From positions 3,561 to 10,924 of the forward strand of contig SMYP01000151.1 of NCBI GenBank assembly GCA_007050895.1: a stretch of 7,364 nt of DNA. Direction: 5' to 3'. Made by a program: the position numbers and the translations under genes. Source of the DNA: Candidatus Bathyarchaeota archaeon (GTDB lineage: Archaea; Thermoproteota; Bathyarchaeia; Bathyarchaeales; UBA233). Below the pieces are notes generated by a model that worked only from the letters and a program-made list of their open reading frames with translations, had not been told where the DNA came from and searched no databases. How positions within the stretch are numbered: position 1 is the stretch's first letter; every line of letters begins with the position of its first letter. Below, piece by piece: positions 1-6,676 of the stretch.

Positions 1-573
1 GGGAAAGAGTTGAAAAAACACTTCAGCTTCTCCAGTAGCCCAACAGAAAAAACCCATATAGAGTTCACCAAAAAACTTTCAGACAGCGACTTCTCAACTG
101 CCCTGAAAGCGCTTAAGAAAGGTGATTGGGCGAGAATAGAAGCGCCATACGGAAAATTCACTTTCGAGGGAGAACATAAAAAATTAGGTTTACTAGCTGG
201 AGGCATTGGAATAACACCCTTCAAGAGCATATGCCAATATTGCACAGACATGCGTTTAGACACTAAAGTTACGCTAATTTATGGTAATCGTGCGGAAAAC
301 GATATTGTATTCAGAAAGGAACTGGAAGTACTGCAGAGGCAAAACAAGAACCTGAAAGTGGTTTTCACGCTCAACGAACCTAGCAGTGAATGGATAGGTG
401 CCAAAGGATTAATCACGTCGGAAATGATAAAGAATCAAATACCTGATTACAAAGAAACCACGTTTTACACTTGCGGTCCTCCAAAGATGGTGGACATAAT
501 GGAAAAACTTATCGAACAACTAGGTGTGCCCAGGGAACAACTGAAACGCGAGTATTTCACAGGCTACACATAA
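1..573 (+). CDS. FAD/NAD(P)H oxidoreductase (ferredoxin-NADP reductase fold), 5'-truncated
   Basis: This is the C-terminal 190 residues of a flavin-dependent oxidoreductase of the ferredoxin reductase superfamily, which moves electrons between NAD(P)H and an acceptor through FAD. The frame is open to base 1, so the true start lies outside the window; the TTG at 10 is internal, because the FAD-binding motif begins there (KHFSFSSSP, residues 6-14 of the visible part). The family form is RxYSxxS, so the usual arginine appears here as lysine. Further motifs are PYGKFTF (49-55), the nucleotide-binding GGIGITPF (67-74), YGNR (94-97), the NAD(P)-site CGPP (158-161) and a C-terminal EYFTGY. The family usually runs about 220-250 residues, so perhaps 40 are missing. 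No iron-sulfur cysteine cluster is visible after the reductase domain. The protein is probably cytoplasmic. The natural acceptor cannot be read from this fragment. The gene ends 4 bp before the convergent asnS stop. Confidence 0.9.
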   Translation, partial: GKELKKHFSFSSSPTEKTHIEFTKKLSDSDFSTALKALKKGDWARIEAPYGKFTFEGEHKKLGLLAGGIGITPFKSICQYCTDMRLDTKVTLIYGNRAENDIVFRKELEVLQRQNKNLKVVFTLNEPSSEWIGAKGLITSEMIKNQIPDYKETTFYTCGPPKMVDIMEKLIEQLGVPREQLKREYFTGYT

Positions 574-577
574 CAGG

Positions 578-1861
578 TTACGGGTAGAACCTTCTGATTG
601 TTCTAGGAAACGGTATGGCGTCAATAATGTTTTCCAAATCAAGCATCCAAACCAATAGCCTTTCCAAGCCCATACCGAATCCTACATGCGGTACGGTGCC
701 ATAGCGTCGAAGGTCCAAGTACCACTCGTAATCCTCAGTCTTCAATCCCATCTCTTTTATCCGTTTGACCAGCACTTCCTTGTCGTCTTCTCTTGCGCCA
801 CCTGTGGATATTTCTCCTATTCTCGGAACCATCATGTCCACAGACATGGCAACTTCAGGTCGGTCACGGTAGGTCTTACAGTAGAACGCTTTAATTTCAG
901 TTGGATAGTCGTAGACGAAAAACGGTTTACCGATGTTGTCTGCCAAAGTCTTTTCATCATCATAGCCTAAGTCGTTGCCCCACTCTAGCTTTGCGCCTTT
1001 CTTTTGGAGAAACTCAATTACCTCAGCGTAAGTCATTCTCGGAAACGGCGGCTTGATCGAAGCCAACTTGGAGATGTTGACGCCCAACTCTTCAAGTTCG
1101 GATTTGCATTTTTCAGCGGTTTGCAGGCAGATATAGGTCATAAGCTCCTCTTGAAGCTTCATTAGGTCGTTCATGTCGGAAAATGGCCATTCTCCTTCTA
1201 TGTGCCAATATTCCGTCAAGTGTCTTATCGTGCGACTTTTTTCAGCGCGAAACGACGGTGCGACGCAATAGACTTTCTCTAAGGAGTAGATTAAAATTTC
1301 AAGGTAAAGCTGAGAGCTTTGTGTTAGATAGAGATTTTGGTCGAAATACTTTAAACCGAACAGGGTCGAGCCGCCCTCGACAGCAGCTGAGATGAACATG
1401 GGTGGAGAAACCTCTGTGAAGTCTTGGTTATTGAAAAAGTCTCGGGTAAATTGTAAGACTTTGTCCCGAATCTTCATAACTAGATTCATACGGCGACTGC
1501 GCAACCATAGATGACGTACATCGCGGATGAACTGTTCGCTTTGGTCTTTGGTAATAGGGAAAAGCTGAGCTAATCCAATGACATCTATAGATTCGGCTGT
1601 AATCTCATATCCTCCTGGCGCGCGTTTGTCAGGTTTGGCCGTACCTTCAAGAGTCAATGAAGACTCAATTGTTAGGCGTTCCGCTTCATCCCATGCAAGG
1701 CTGTCTTTTTTAACTGTGCATTGAATGAATCCGGTTGAATCTCGAACTAGTAGGAAAATCAGTGTCTTTCCTTCTCGTTTACGGTAAACCCAGCCTCTGA
1801 TGGTTACTTTCTCATTTTCGTGACAACCGTCTAGAACCTCTCGAATCTTTACCAATGCCAT
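578..1861 (-). CDS. asnS: Asparaginyl-tRNA synthetase (class IIb)
   Basis: This cytoplasmic enzyme charges tRNA-Asn with asparagine using ATP. It is a complete 427-residue protein, normal for the compact archaeal AsnRS/AspRS group. Residues 1-105 form the N-terminal OB-fold anticodon-binding domain (VTIRGWVYRKR, 19-29; VRDSTGFIQCTV, 39-50). The class II catalytic domain follows: motif 1 around FTEVSPPMF (148-156), the AVEGGSTLF loop (160-168), QSSQLYLE (181-188), motif 2 FRAEKSRT..HLTEYWHIE (204-222), and motif 3 GFGMGLERLL (394-403) followed by IPFPRT. QSSQ in place of the AspRS-type QSPQ, together with the SRT..HLTEYW form of motif 2, favours asparagine over aspartate. The intact anticodon-binding domain argues against the AsnRS-derived asparagine synthetase paralogue found in some archaea. 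The ATG start fits the first OB strand. An MFS gene lies 58 bp upstream on the same strand with no T-tract between, so read-through is possible. No convincing promoter was found. Confidence 0.93.
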   Translation of the reverse strand: MALVKIREVLDGCHENEKVTIRGWVYRKREGKTLIFLLVRDSTGFIQCTVKKDSLAWDEAERLTIESSLTLEGTAKPDKRAPGGYEITAESIDVIGLAQLFPITKDQSEQFIRDVRHLWLRSRRMNLVMKIRDKVLQFTRDFFNNQDFTEVSPPMFISAAVEGGSTLFGLKYFDQNLYLTQSSQLYLEILIYSLEKVYCVAPSFRAEKSRTIRHLTEYWHIEGEWPFSDMNDLMKLQEELMTYICLQTAEKCKSELEELGVNISKLASIKPPFPRMTYAEVIEFLQKKGAKLEWGNDLGYDDEKTLADNIGKPFFVYDYPTEIKAFYCKTYRDRPEVAMSVDMMVPRIGEISTGGAREDDKEVLVKRIKEMGLKTEDYEWYLDLRRYGTVPHVGFGMGLERLLVWMLDLENIIDAIPFPRTIRRFYP

Positions 1862-1919
1862 TATGCATCAACTTCTCTCTACTATTGTTTCCAAACCTAA
1901 ATGCCTATCGATTAAGATT

Positions 1920-3164
1920 TTAAACTTCCTTAAAGACAGGTTCAGAGACTTTTGTTGCCACGAGCACTGCACAAGGTAAAGTCGCAGCTGCCAACAAAAG
2001 GAAAGGCAGTTGAGGCGATACAAAGGCGTAGAAAAAACCCACCATAATCTGTAGAATACCTTGAATCAAATACATGAAAAATTGAATGCACCCATTAGCG
2101 GTACCCCGCAATTTTCTGGGAATCATATCTCCTATCAGCACTTGATAGCTATTCAGTTGCAGCATATTGCCTAACCCGTAAAAGAAGAAAGCCAACAGGA
2201 GCATGCTGAAATCGGCGTTAATTAAAAGAAGCATTCCTGGAATATACAACAGGTAACCCAGTATTAGGAAGCGTTTCCTTCCGAAGGCATCCATGATGAA
2301 ACCAGCTATGATTCCTGGAATAGCGATGGTCAAGTACATGAAAGCCATAACAAAAGCCCACTGCGATTCAGTAATGCTTAGAACCGAAGTTGCGTAAACA
2401 ACAAAATAGGTATAACAGCTAACTACGATGCCATTCATGAAAGTGCTTGCAATGAACAGGTAGAAGGTGGATTTTGAAAGCTTCCTCCAGACAAATATGC
2501 TTTCCTTGACTGCTTGAGGGTATTCCCGTAGTGCATCCACAATTTTAGGGAGTTCGCCTGCGTCATTAGACGGTAAGGTTTCTTTGAGTTTCAACCGCAA
2601 TGTTGCAGTAGCGAAGTAAGCTACCATAACAATGGTGTAAGCTATGCGCATGCCTAAGTCGAAATTAAACGTAAAAATCAAATACTGTGCGATGAGAGGA
2701 GCGGGCAATAGGGCAAAGCTTGTGACAACCGACTGGAAACTGTATCCTTTTCCTCTGTTTTCGGGCGGCAATGAGTCAATAACCATTGCCATCAAGGCTG
2801 GTCCGTAAATGGCGCATACACTTTGAATTATCATACCTACCATTATGAATGGCCAAGAAGGTGCGATAATAAAAAAGAAAGCCCCTAATGCTAAACCGTA
2901 AGTCATTGTAGAAATGAGCCATCTTCTTCCGTGTTTATCCGCTAAGTAGCCGCCTGGGAGCTGGACGAGCGCAATAGCAATAGAACCTGCAAATCCGATT
3001 ATGGAGAGTACGAACTCGTCAGCACCCAAACTTAGGTAGTAAAGGCTGGCATATGTTTGCGGGATAGGCCCTGCAGAGTACATAATCACCCAGCTGAGGG
3101 TTAAAATTAGGAAGTTGCCTTTCAACACGACGGAGCTTCCACGGAAAACCGAAGAAAGGTTCAT
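1920..3164 (-). CDS. Major facilitator superfamily transporter
   Basis: This is an integral membrane transporter of 414 residues, a typical 12-helix MFS size. Hydrophobic segments are spread throughout, with a longer hydrophilic central loop at about 190-230 (LKLKETLPSNDAGELPK onward) joining the two six-helix halves. The signature loop 2-3 motif is GGYLADKHGRR (71-81), and its diverged partner in the second half is GFIMDAFGRKR (288-298). PPENRGKG (133-140) and IPRKLRGTANG (348-358) are the matching loops after helices 4 and 10, often seen in drug- or metabolite-exporting MFS proteins. Substrate cannot be assigned; multidrug or metabolite efflux is a guess from the family. The ATG start sits about 30 bp downstream of a strong TATA box, predicting a nearly leaderless mRNA. 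That TATA box lies inside an 18-bp palindrome, so the gene may be repressor-controlled. It is divergent from the CDF gene and upstream of asnS on the same strand. Confidence 0.9.
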   Translation of the reverse strand: MNLSSVFRGSSVVLKGNFLILTLSWVIMYSAGPIPQTYASLYYLSLGADEFVLSIIGFAGSIAIALVQLPGGYLADKHGRRWLISTMTYGLALGAFFFIIAPSWPFIMVGMIIQSVCAIYGPALMAMVIDSLPPENRGKGYSFQSVVTSFALLPAPLIAQYLIFTFNFDLGMRIAYTIVMVAYFATATLRLKLKETLPSNDAGELPKIVDALREYPQAVKESIFVWRKLSKSTFYLFIASTFMNGIVVSCYTYFVVYATSVLSITESQWAFVMAFMYLTIAIPGIIAGFIMDAFGRKRFLILGYLLYIPGMLLLINADFSMLLLAFFFYGLGNMLQLNSYQVLIGDMIPRKLRGTANGCIQFFMYLIQGILQIMVGFFYAFVSPQLPFLLLAAATLPCAVLVATKVSEPVFKEV

Positions 3165-3184
3165 TATTCAAAAGCAATTGTGCA

Positions 3185-3202
3185 TCAATTATTTATAATT
3201 GA
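3185..3202 (-). promoter_or_regulatory. MFS promoter: TATA box inside an 18-bp palindrome
   Basis: The sequence TCAATTAT-TT-ATAATTGA has perfect 8-bp arms around a 2-base centre. Read on the minus strand it contains TTATAAAT (3191-3198), a good archaeal TATA box centred about 30 bp before the MFS ATG, predicting a start of transcription only a few bases before the codon. The CAATT half-element also recurs at 3175-3179, so copies begin at 3175, 3186 and (inverted) 3197, each 11 bp apart, about one helical turn. The TATA assignment is fairly safe; use as a repressor operator is inference. Confidence 0.65.
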
Positions 3203-3207
3203 CAGCG

Positions 3208-3219
3208 AAGAAGCTTCTT
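3208..3219. promoter_or_regulatory. 12-bp perfect palindrome in the MFS/CDF divergent spacer
   Basis: AAGAAGCTTCTT is an uninterrupted self-complementary 12-mer. It sits about 20 bp upstream of the MFS TATA box on the minus strand and about 45 bp upstream of the candidate CDF TATA-like box on the plus strand, so it could be a binding site for a dimeric regulator of either gene. No regulator gene is adjacent and there is no second copy in this spacer, so the role is unproven. Confidence 0.35.
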
Positions 3220-3253
3220 TTATCAATATGAATCTTTGGTTGTTACTCCAAAA

Positions 3254-3263
3254 CTCTTAAATC
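3254..3263 (+). promoter_or_regulatory. Candidate promoter of the CDF gene (TATA-like box)
   Basis: CTCTTAAATC, preceded by AAA, resembles an archaeal A-rich BRE plus TATA-like element. Transcription would begin about 25 bp downstream near 3283-3285, giving a leader of about 12 nt to the ATG at 3296 or about 6 nt to the TTG at 3290. The spacing matches the short leaders inferred for other genes here. An alternative AT-rich element, CTTTTATCAA at 3216-3225, would give a longer leader. Confidence 0.4.
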
Positions 3264-3295
3264 GCCCTTGCTCTGAGCATTTACCCTGATTGCCA

Positions 3296-4666
3296 ATGCA
3301 GGATTATTCTAAAGGTAGCACCAAGCTAAGGATTCTGAAATTTTCAGCTATTGCCATAGCTAGCGTGGTAATAATAGAAGTAGTATTGGGTTTGATTGTT
3401 GACAGTTTGGCAATTCTTAGCGATGGCTTGCATGCATCACTTGACGTTTTTTCAACAGTGATGCTTTTTGTTGCTACCCGAGCTTCACTCAAACCGGCAG
3501 ACGAAGAACACATGTATGGGCATGAAAAGTATGAAGCCATAGGCGGATTGATAGGAGGAATAATACTTATCGGCATTGCTATATTGATTTTCTACGAGGC
3601 AGCAATTCGATTAATCAGCAACATCCAAGTCAATGAAGAGTTACAGCTAGCGGGTTTCTTTGCAATCGGTTATACTTTGTGCATAGATCTCTTCAGGGTA
3701 ACAATATTCAGAGGTGCAGAAAATAGCCAAAGTGCATCTTTTAAAGCAGGATTCTACGATGCTGTAGCAGATCTAGGTTCAACGCTCATAGCTCTCTTAG
3801 GATTTGGATTGGCAATTATGGGGTTCTATTACGGAGATTCAATCGCATCGATTTTCCTAGGATTTATGCTAATTTTCTTAAGCATTAGATTAGCAAGAGG
3901 TAGCATATTGGAGTTAAGTGATACCGCTTCAAAGGAAATTGTTCATAAAACTCGGAAAGTAGTAGTGGCCCACGACGGAATTCATGAATGCCGAAACCTG
4001 AAAGTGCGGAAGATAGGCTCCAAAATCTTCGCTGAATGCACGTTGCAAGTTTCTAGCTTGATGAGCTTGGAAGAGGCTCATGCTTTGGCTTCGGACATCG
4101 AGGAAGATTTGGCGAAAACATTTGGAAATGTTGACGCCACAATTCATATTGAACCCGCTGAAGAAGAAACCAAAGTGGAGCAGCTTGTCAAATCGCTTGC
4201 TACAGTGGAAAACGTTAAGGAAGTGCATGACATAGTGACTGTTTATGCTCATGGCAAGCTATACATTACATTACATGCGTATGTGGATCCAAATCTATCG
4301 GTGGAAGATGCTCATGAAATAGCAGAGAGAATCGAGAAGAAAATGCACACGAAGATAAAGCAGCTTGAAAGCGTAACCGTTCACGTTGAACCGTACAGCG
4401 AGGATAAATTCGTGGTGGAGATAGACCAGAATGAACTGAGCAAGTTAATTCACAAGTTGGCGAAAAAGGCCAAAACCAATTTGCGACTGAAGAGAACAGT
4501 TATTTACACGGCGGACGCAAAAAGATACATAAACATAGACTGCTGCTTCACGAAGCATGTCCCGTTAAAGGAAGCTCACGAGGTTGCTTCGCAAGTAGAG
4601 AAGGAAATAGCCGAGTATTTCGCTGACTCAGTGGTCACAGTTCATATAGAACCAGATCGCGAATGA
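3296..4666 (+). CDS. Cation diffusion facilitator transporter with three tandem C-terminal domains
   Basis: This is a divalent metal (Zn/Mn/Fe-type) exporter of the CDF family in the cytoplasmic membrane. From the ATG it is 456 residues, well above the usual ~300. A TTG two codons earlier (3290) is an alternative start. The six-helix domain covers about residues 10-200: the metal-site motif in TM2 is DGLHASLD (H46, D50), YGHEKYEAIGG (74-84) precedes TM3, and TM5 carries DAVAD (D155, D159). The HxxxD/DxxxD pairing leaves the metal open between zinc and manganese or iron. After it come three copies of the cytoplasmic dimerisation domain, each ending in an EAH/DAH helix and an HxEP strand: about 214-287 (EEAH, HIEP), 303-366 (EDAH, HVEP) and 380-454 (KEAH, HIEP). 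The third copy lacks the VxxVxxxH opening and instead has an Asp-Cys-Cys. The gene is divergent from the MFS gene and converges on the beta-propeller gene with a 19-bp gap. Family assignment is secure; metal specificity is not. Confidence 0.93.
   Translation: MQDYSKGSTKLRILKFSAIAIASVVIIEVVLGLIVDSLAILSDGLHASLDVFSTVMLFVATRASLKPADEEHMYGHEKYEAIGGLIGGIILIGIAILIFYEAAIRLISNIQVNEELQLAGFFAIGYTLCIDLFRVTIFRGAENSQSASFKAGFYDAVADLGSTLIALLGFGLAIMGFYYGDSIASIFLGFMLIFLSIRLARGSILELSDTASKEIVHKTRKVVVAHDGIHECRNLKVRKIGSKIFAECTLQVSSLMSLEEAHALASDIEEDLAKTFGNVDATIHIEPAEEETKVEQLVKSLATVENVKEVHDIVTVYAHGKLYITLHAYVDPNLSVEDAHEIAERIEKKMHTKIKQLESVTVHVEPYSEDKFVVEIDQNELSKLIHKLAKKAKTNLRLKRTVIYTADAKRYINIDCCFTKHVPLKEAHEVASQVEKEIAEYFADSVVTVHIEPDRE
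3923..4657 (+). repeat. Three diverged tandem copies of the CDF cytoplasmic-domain coding unit
   Basis: Within the CDF gene the cytoplasmic domain is encoded three times, with copies ending near 4156 (HIEP), 4393 (HVEP) and 4657 (HIEP). The repeat is clear at protein level: each copy has a helix of the form (E/D)AHxxAxxxE followed about 18 residues later by VxxHxEP. At DNA level the copies have diverged well beyond recent duplication, with only short shared stretches around the GCTCA(T/C)G codons, so this is an old, maintained duplication rather than an assembly artefact. Confidence 0.8.
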
Positions 4667-4680
4667 AAAAAGGAAAAGAG
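4666..4680 (-). terminator. T-rich terminator of the beta-propeller gene
   Basis: Immediately after the beta-propeller stop codon the minus strand reads CTCTTTTCCTTTTTT, a short run of T-tracts without a hairpin, as is typical of archaeal intrinsic termination. It overlaps the last base of the convergent CDF gene. No equivalent T-tract follows the CDF stop on the plus strand. Confidence 0.5.
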
Positions 4681-4685
4681 GGGCT

Positions 4686-6605
4686 CTATTGCAGGTTAAC
4701 TTCTGCTATAGGCGTTAGATTTTCCAAATTGTTGAGCAATACTTTCGTATTTGATACTGTGTAGATGACGTTGTCGATGTAAAGGGCTCTGTGCACCCAA
4801 AGATTATAATCGTAGCCATAGTAGTATTGAGAGCTGGTTGTGTTTTGGTGCGTTATTCCACCTCTGAGTGTGAAGCTGCTTGTGCTCACTTTGAAAACGT
4901 AGGCGCCCTGCCAGAAACCGCTCTCCATGTAGGACTCTTTGCCTTCAGAATCGGTTACACCGTCAGGACTTATCACTCCGTATTGCGTTTTTGAAATCGG
5001 AATTACCAATAAATCCTTCTGCTTATCAAATAGAAACGCCTTCGGTTCCTGTAATGCTTCCGAGTCCGTGTAGTCGCCCTCAACAATGTATTTGGCTACT
5101 TCCGTAGGCGCGTTAACGTTTGAGACGTCGAAAAGTGACAGCTTCACTTTATTGTCTTCTTTGCCTAGACCAATTACATAATTATCATCGTATGGATGTA
5201 GGTAGCTTGAGTAGCCTGGAATCTTGAGTTCGCCCGCGACTTTGGGCTCTGCTGGGTTGCTCATGTCAAGAACGAAGAAGGGGTCTATTTGTCTGAACGT
5301 TACAAGGTAGCATTTGTCACCCATGAATCTGGCTGAGTATATTCTTTCTTCTTTGGCGAGATTATCTAACTTTCCTGTTATGTTCAAGTTCATGTCAAGC
5401 ACATAAACGCTATTCTGCATCTCGTCTTTCTGCGAAGTAGTAGCTAACCTGAAGTATCCGTTATATTCATCCATAGAATATTGGTTTAGGACGTTGCCTT
5501 CTACGCTACCTTTAGCTTCAAAAGCTAATTCGCTACCACTTACGCGCACTCTATAAATTGACGTGTATTGCCCCTGCTCGCTCCAAGTTGGATAAGTAAC
5601 GTAGATGTTGCTCAAGGAAACGTACATGTTGCTTGTTCCGCCCATCATAATTGTCATATTGGTCGGTTCTTGTGAGTTGTCCATTATATTGAGTCCTATG
5701 AAGGTAGTAAAGGTAAAGTAAGTGTTGTCAACTGCATCAGCGTAGTAAATTCTTGTCGCTTCGATTTCGGCTGCTTGTGCATTTTCGTAAACTTGCGGAA
5801 GAACAACATTGTCGTTGATGAAGTAGGTGGGTTGGCTGACAACTGCGTAAACATAGTTGCCAATCATTCTAGAGTTGAAATAGCTACCACTTAGAGTGAG
5901 GTTTCTATCTAGCACCGGGATATCTTTCTCAGAAATGTCGTAGATGCTCAAGAAGGTGTCAACGCTGCTGTAGTAGGGATAGATCATTATCTCTTCGGAC
6001 CGCAATTCAGCTTCATAAGCATATAATTGATACTGGCTTCCGATAATCACAAGTTTGTTGCCGTCTTGACTAAGGAAAAGACCTGCCACATACGTGTTAT
6101 TGCCTAGCTCTATCTTAGCGACTACACCCGAGTCGTCGGGATTGGATTTAACGATGTACACATTATTCTGGCTTTCTGAATAATAGTTATGGTTTGTTGC
6201 TATGTAAACGTACTCGCCATCTGTTTTTACTATGTCCGCTTCGTCAACTCCTTCAACTTGAATATTCGTTGTTGAATATGAGTTGGTGTAGTCTCCCGAG
6301 TCACCTATAGGAGCCGGAATTGGTGCTCCACTATCTAGGGCTTCACGCGTTGCCCCGAAAAACTGAGAGTCAAAAGGGCTACCACCATAGTAGGTGGAAC
6401 CGCTTTGTGCATTGGTTATCAAGAAGTTTTTTAGTTCGTCATATGAATTGAAGGTTTTCATTGGTGAAGTTTCAGGCAGAGTGTCGGGGGTGAATATTCC
6501 GGGTATTGAACCGTAAACGTATATTAGTGCTACAAGCACTATTGCTGAGAGTGTGGCGACTGTTCCGTATATTTGAGTTTTTTTCTTGATTTCTCTTTGA
6601 ACCAT
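4686..6605 (-). CDS. Membrane-anchored secreted beta-propeller domain protein
   Basis: This 639-residue protein belongs to the archaeal/bacterial family of secreted proteins with a C-terminal beta-propeller distantly related to WD40 (Pfam beta-propeller PF09826, COG4880, assigned from motif memory). A basic N-terminus (REIKKK) precedes one hydrophobic segment at about 13-36, with no obvious cleavage site, suggesting a signal anchor that leaves the rest outside the cell. A conserved FNSYDELKNFL (52-62) follows, then a low-complexity Ser/Tyr/Gly linker, and then the family hallmark NIQVEGVDEADIVKTDG (114-130) that opens the propeller. The remainder is rich in Tyr, Asn, Ser and Thr with repeated blade-like strands such as YVYIAT, KLVIIG and NYVYAV, and a final blade ending LENLTPIAEVNL. 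The length is normal and nothing looks broken. No enzymatic residues can be assigned; the biochemical role of the family is unknown to me. It lies 71 bp downstream of the winged-helix gene on the same strand, which may regulate it. Confidence 0.88.
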   Translation of the reverse strand: MVQREIKKKTQIYGTVATLSAIVLVALIYVYGSIPGIFTPDTLPETSPMKTFNSYDELKNFLITNAQSGSTYYGGSPFDSQFFGATREALDSGAPIPAPIGDSGDYTNSYSTTNIQVEGVDEADIVKTDGEYVYIATNHNYYSESQNNVYIVKSNPDDSGVVAKIELGNNTYVAGLFLSQDGNKLVIIGSQYQLYAYEAELRSEEIMIYPYYSSVDTFLSIYDISEKDIPVLDRNLTLSGSYFNSRMIGNYVYAVVSQPTYFINDNVVLPQVYENAQAAEIEATRIYYADAVDNTYFTFTTFIGLNIMDNSQEPTNMTIMMGGTSNMYVSLSNIYVTYPTWSEQGQYTSIYRVRVSGSELAFEAKGSVEGNVLNQYSMDEYNGYFRLATTSQKDEMQNSVYVLDMNLNITGKLDNLAKEERIYSARFMGDKCYLVTFRQIDPFFVLDMSNPAEPKVAGELKIPGYSSYLHPYDDNYVIGLGKEDNKVKLSLFDVSNVNAPTEVAKYIVEGDYTDSEALQEPKAFLFDKQKDLLVIPISKTQYGVISPDGVTDSEGKESYMESGFWQGAYVFKVSTSSFTLRGGITHQNTTSSQYYYGYDYNLWVHRALYIDNVIYTVSNTKVLLNNLENLTPIAEVNLQ

Positions 6606-6639
6606 TCTTATTCACTGTTTATGTTAAGAACGCCGTTTG

Positions 6640-6647
6640 ATATTATC
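6640..6647 (-). promoter_or_regulatory. Candidate TATA box of the beta-propeller gene
   Basis: On the minus strand GATAATAT is centred about 38 bp before the beta-propeller ATG, predicting a leader of about 13 nt, similar to that inferred for the CDF and TIR genes. There is no T-tract between the winged-helix stop and this point, so the gene may be transcribed both from here and by read-through from the winged-helix gene. Confidence 0.35.
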
Positions 6648-6661
6648 CTAAGCTGTAGAAC

Positions 6662-6675
6662 AACTTGTACCAGTT
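6662..6675. promoter_or_regulatory. Near-palindrome upstream of the beta-propeller promoter
   Basis: AACTTGTACCAGTT pairs at six of seven positions of a 14-bp dyad. It ends 1 bp from the winged-helix stop codon and lies about 15 bp upstream of the candidate beta-propeller TATA box. Its left half, AACTTGTA, resembles AACTTATA in the winged-helix promoter (7166-7173). It may be an operator for the winged-helix protein; no hairpin-plus-T-tract is present, so it is not a terminator. Confidence 0.25.
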
Positions 6676-6676
6676 T

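Noticed and set aside
575..592. Possible hairpin AGGTT-N8-AACCT between the oxidoreductase and asnS
   Set aside because: Only 5-bp arms with an 8-base loop, mostly inside the asnS coding end, and no T-tract follows; not enough to call a terminator.
686..970. Plus-strand open frame of 94 codons inside asnS
   Set aside because: It lies antisense within the conserved catalytic domain of asnS and its translation shows no recognisable domain; it is a shadow frame.
1183..1395. Plus-strand open frame of 70 codons inside asnS
   Set aside because: Antisense to motif 2 of asnS, with no promoter and no family resemblance.
578..1861. Reading the synthetase as AspRS or as an AsnRS-derived asparagine synthetase
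   Set aside because: QSSQ and SRT..HLTEYW fit AsnRS better than AspRS, and the N-terminal anticodon-binding domain, absent from the asparagine synthetase paralogue, is intact.
3290..3295. TTG at 3290 as start of the CDF gene
   Set aside because: Possible, but the ATG two codons later is the stronger codon and gives a leader length matching the other promoters; recorded as an alternative only.
3304..3576. Minus-strand open frame of 90 codons at the start of the CDF gene
   Set aside because: Fully covered by the CDF membrane domain on the other strand; its apparent composition follows from the reverse complement of that gene.
3929..4252. Minus-strand open frame of 107 codons inside the CDF cytoplasmic domains
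   Set aside because: Antisense to well-conserved EAH/HIEP repeats; no promoter or recognisable motif.
4791..4994. Plus-strand open frame of 67 codons inside the beta-propeller gene
   Set aside because: Antisense to the last propeller blades, with no supporting signals.
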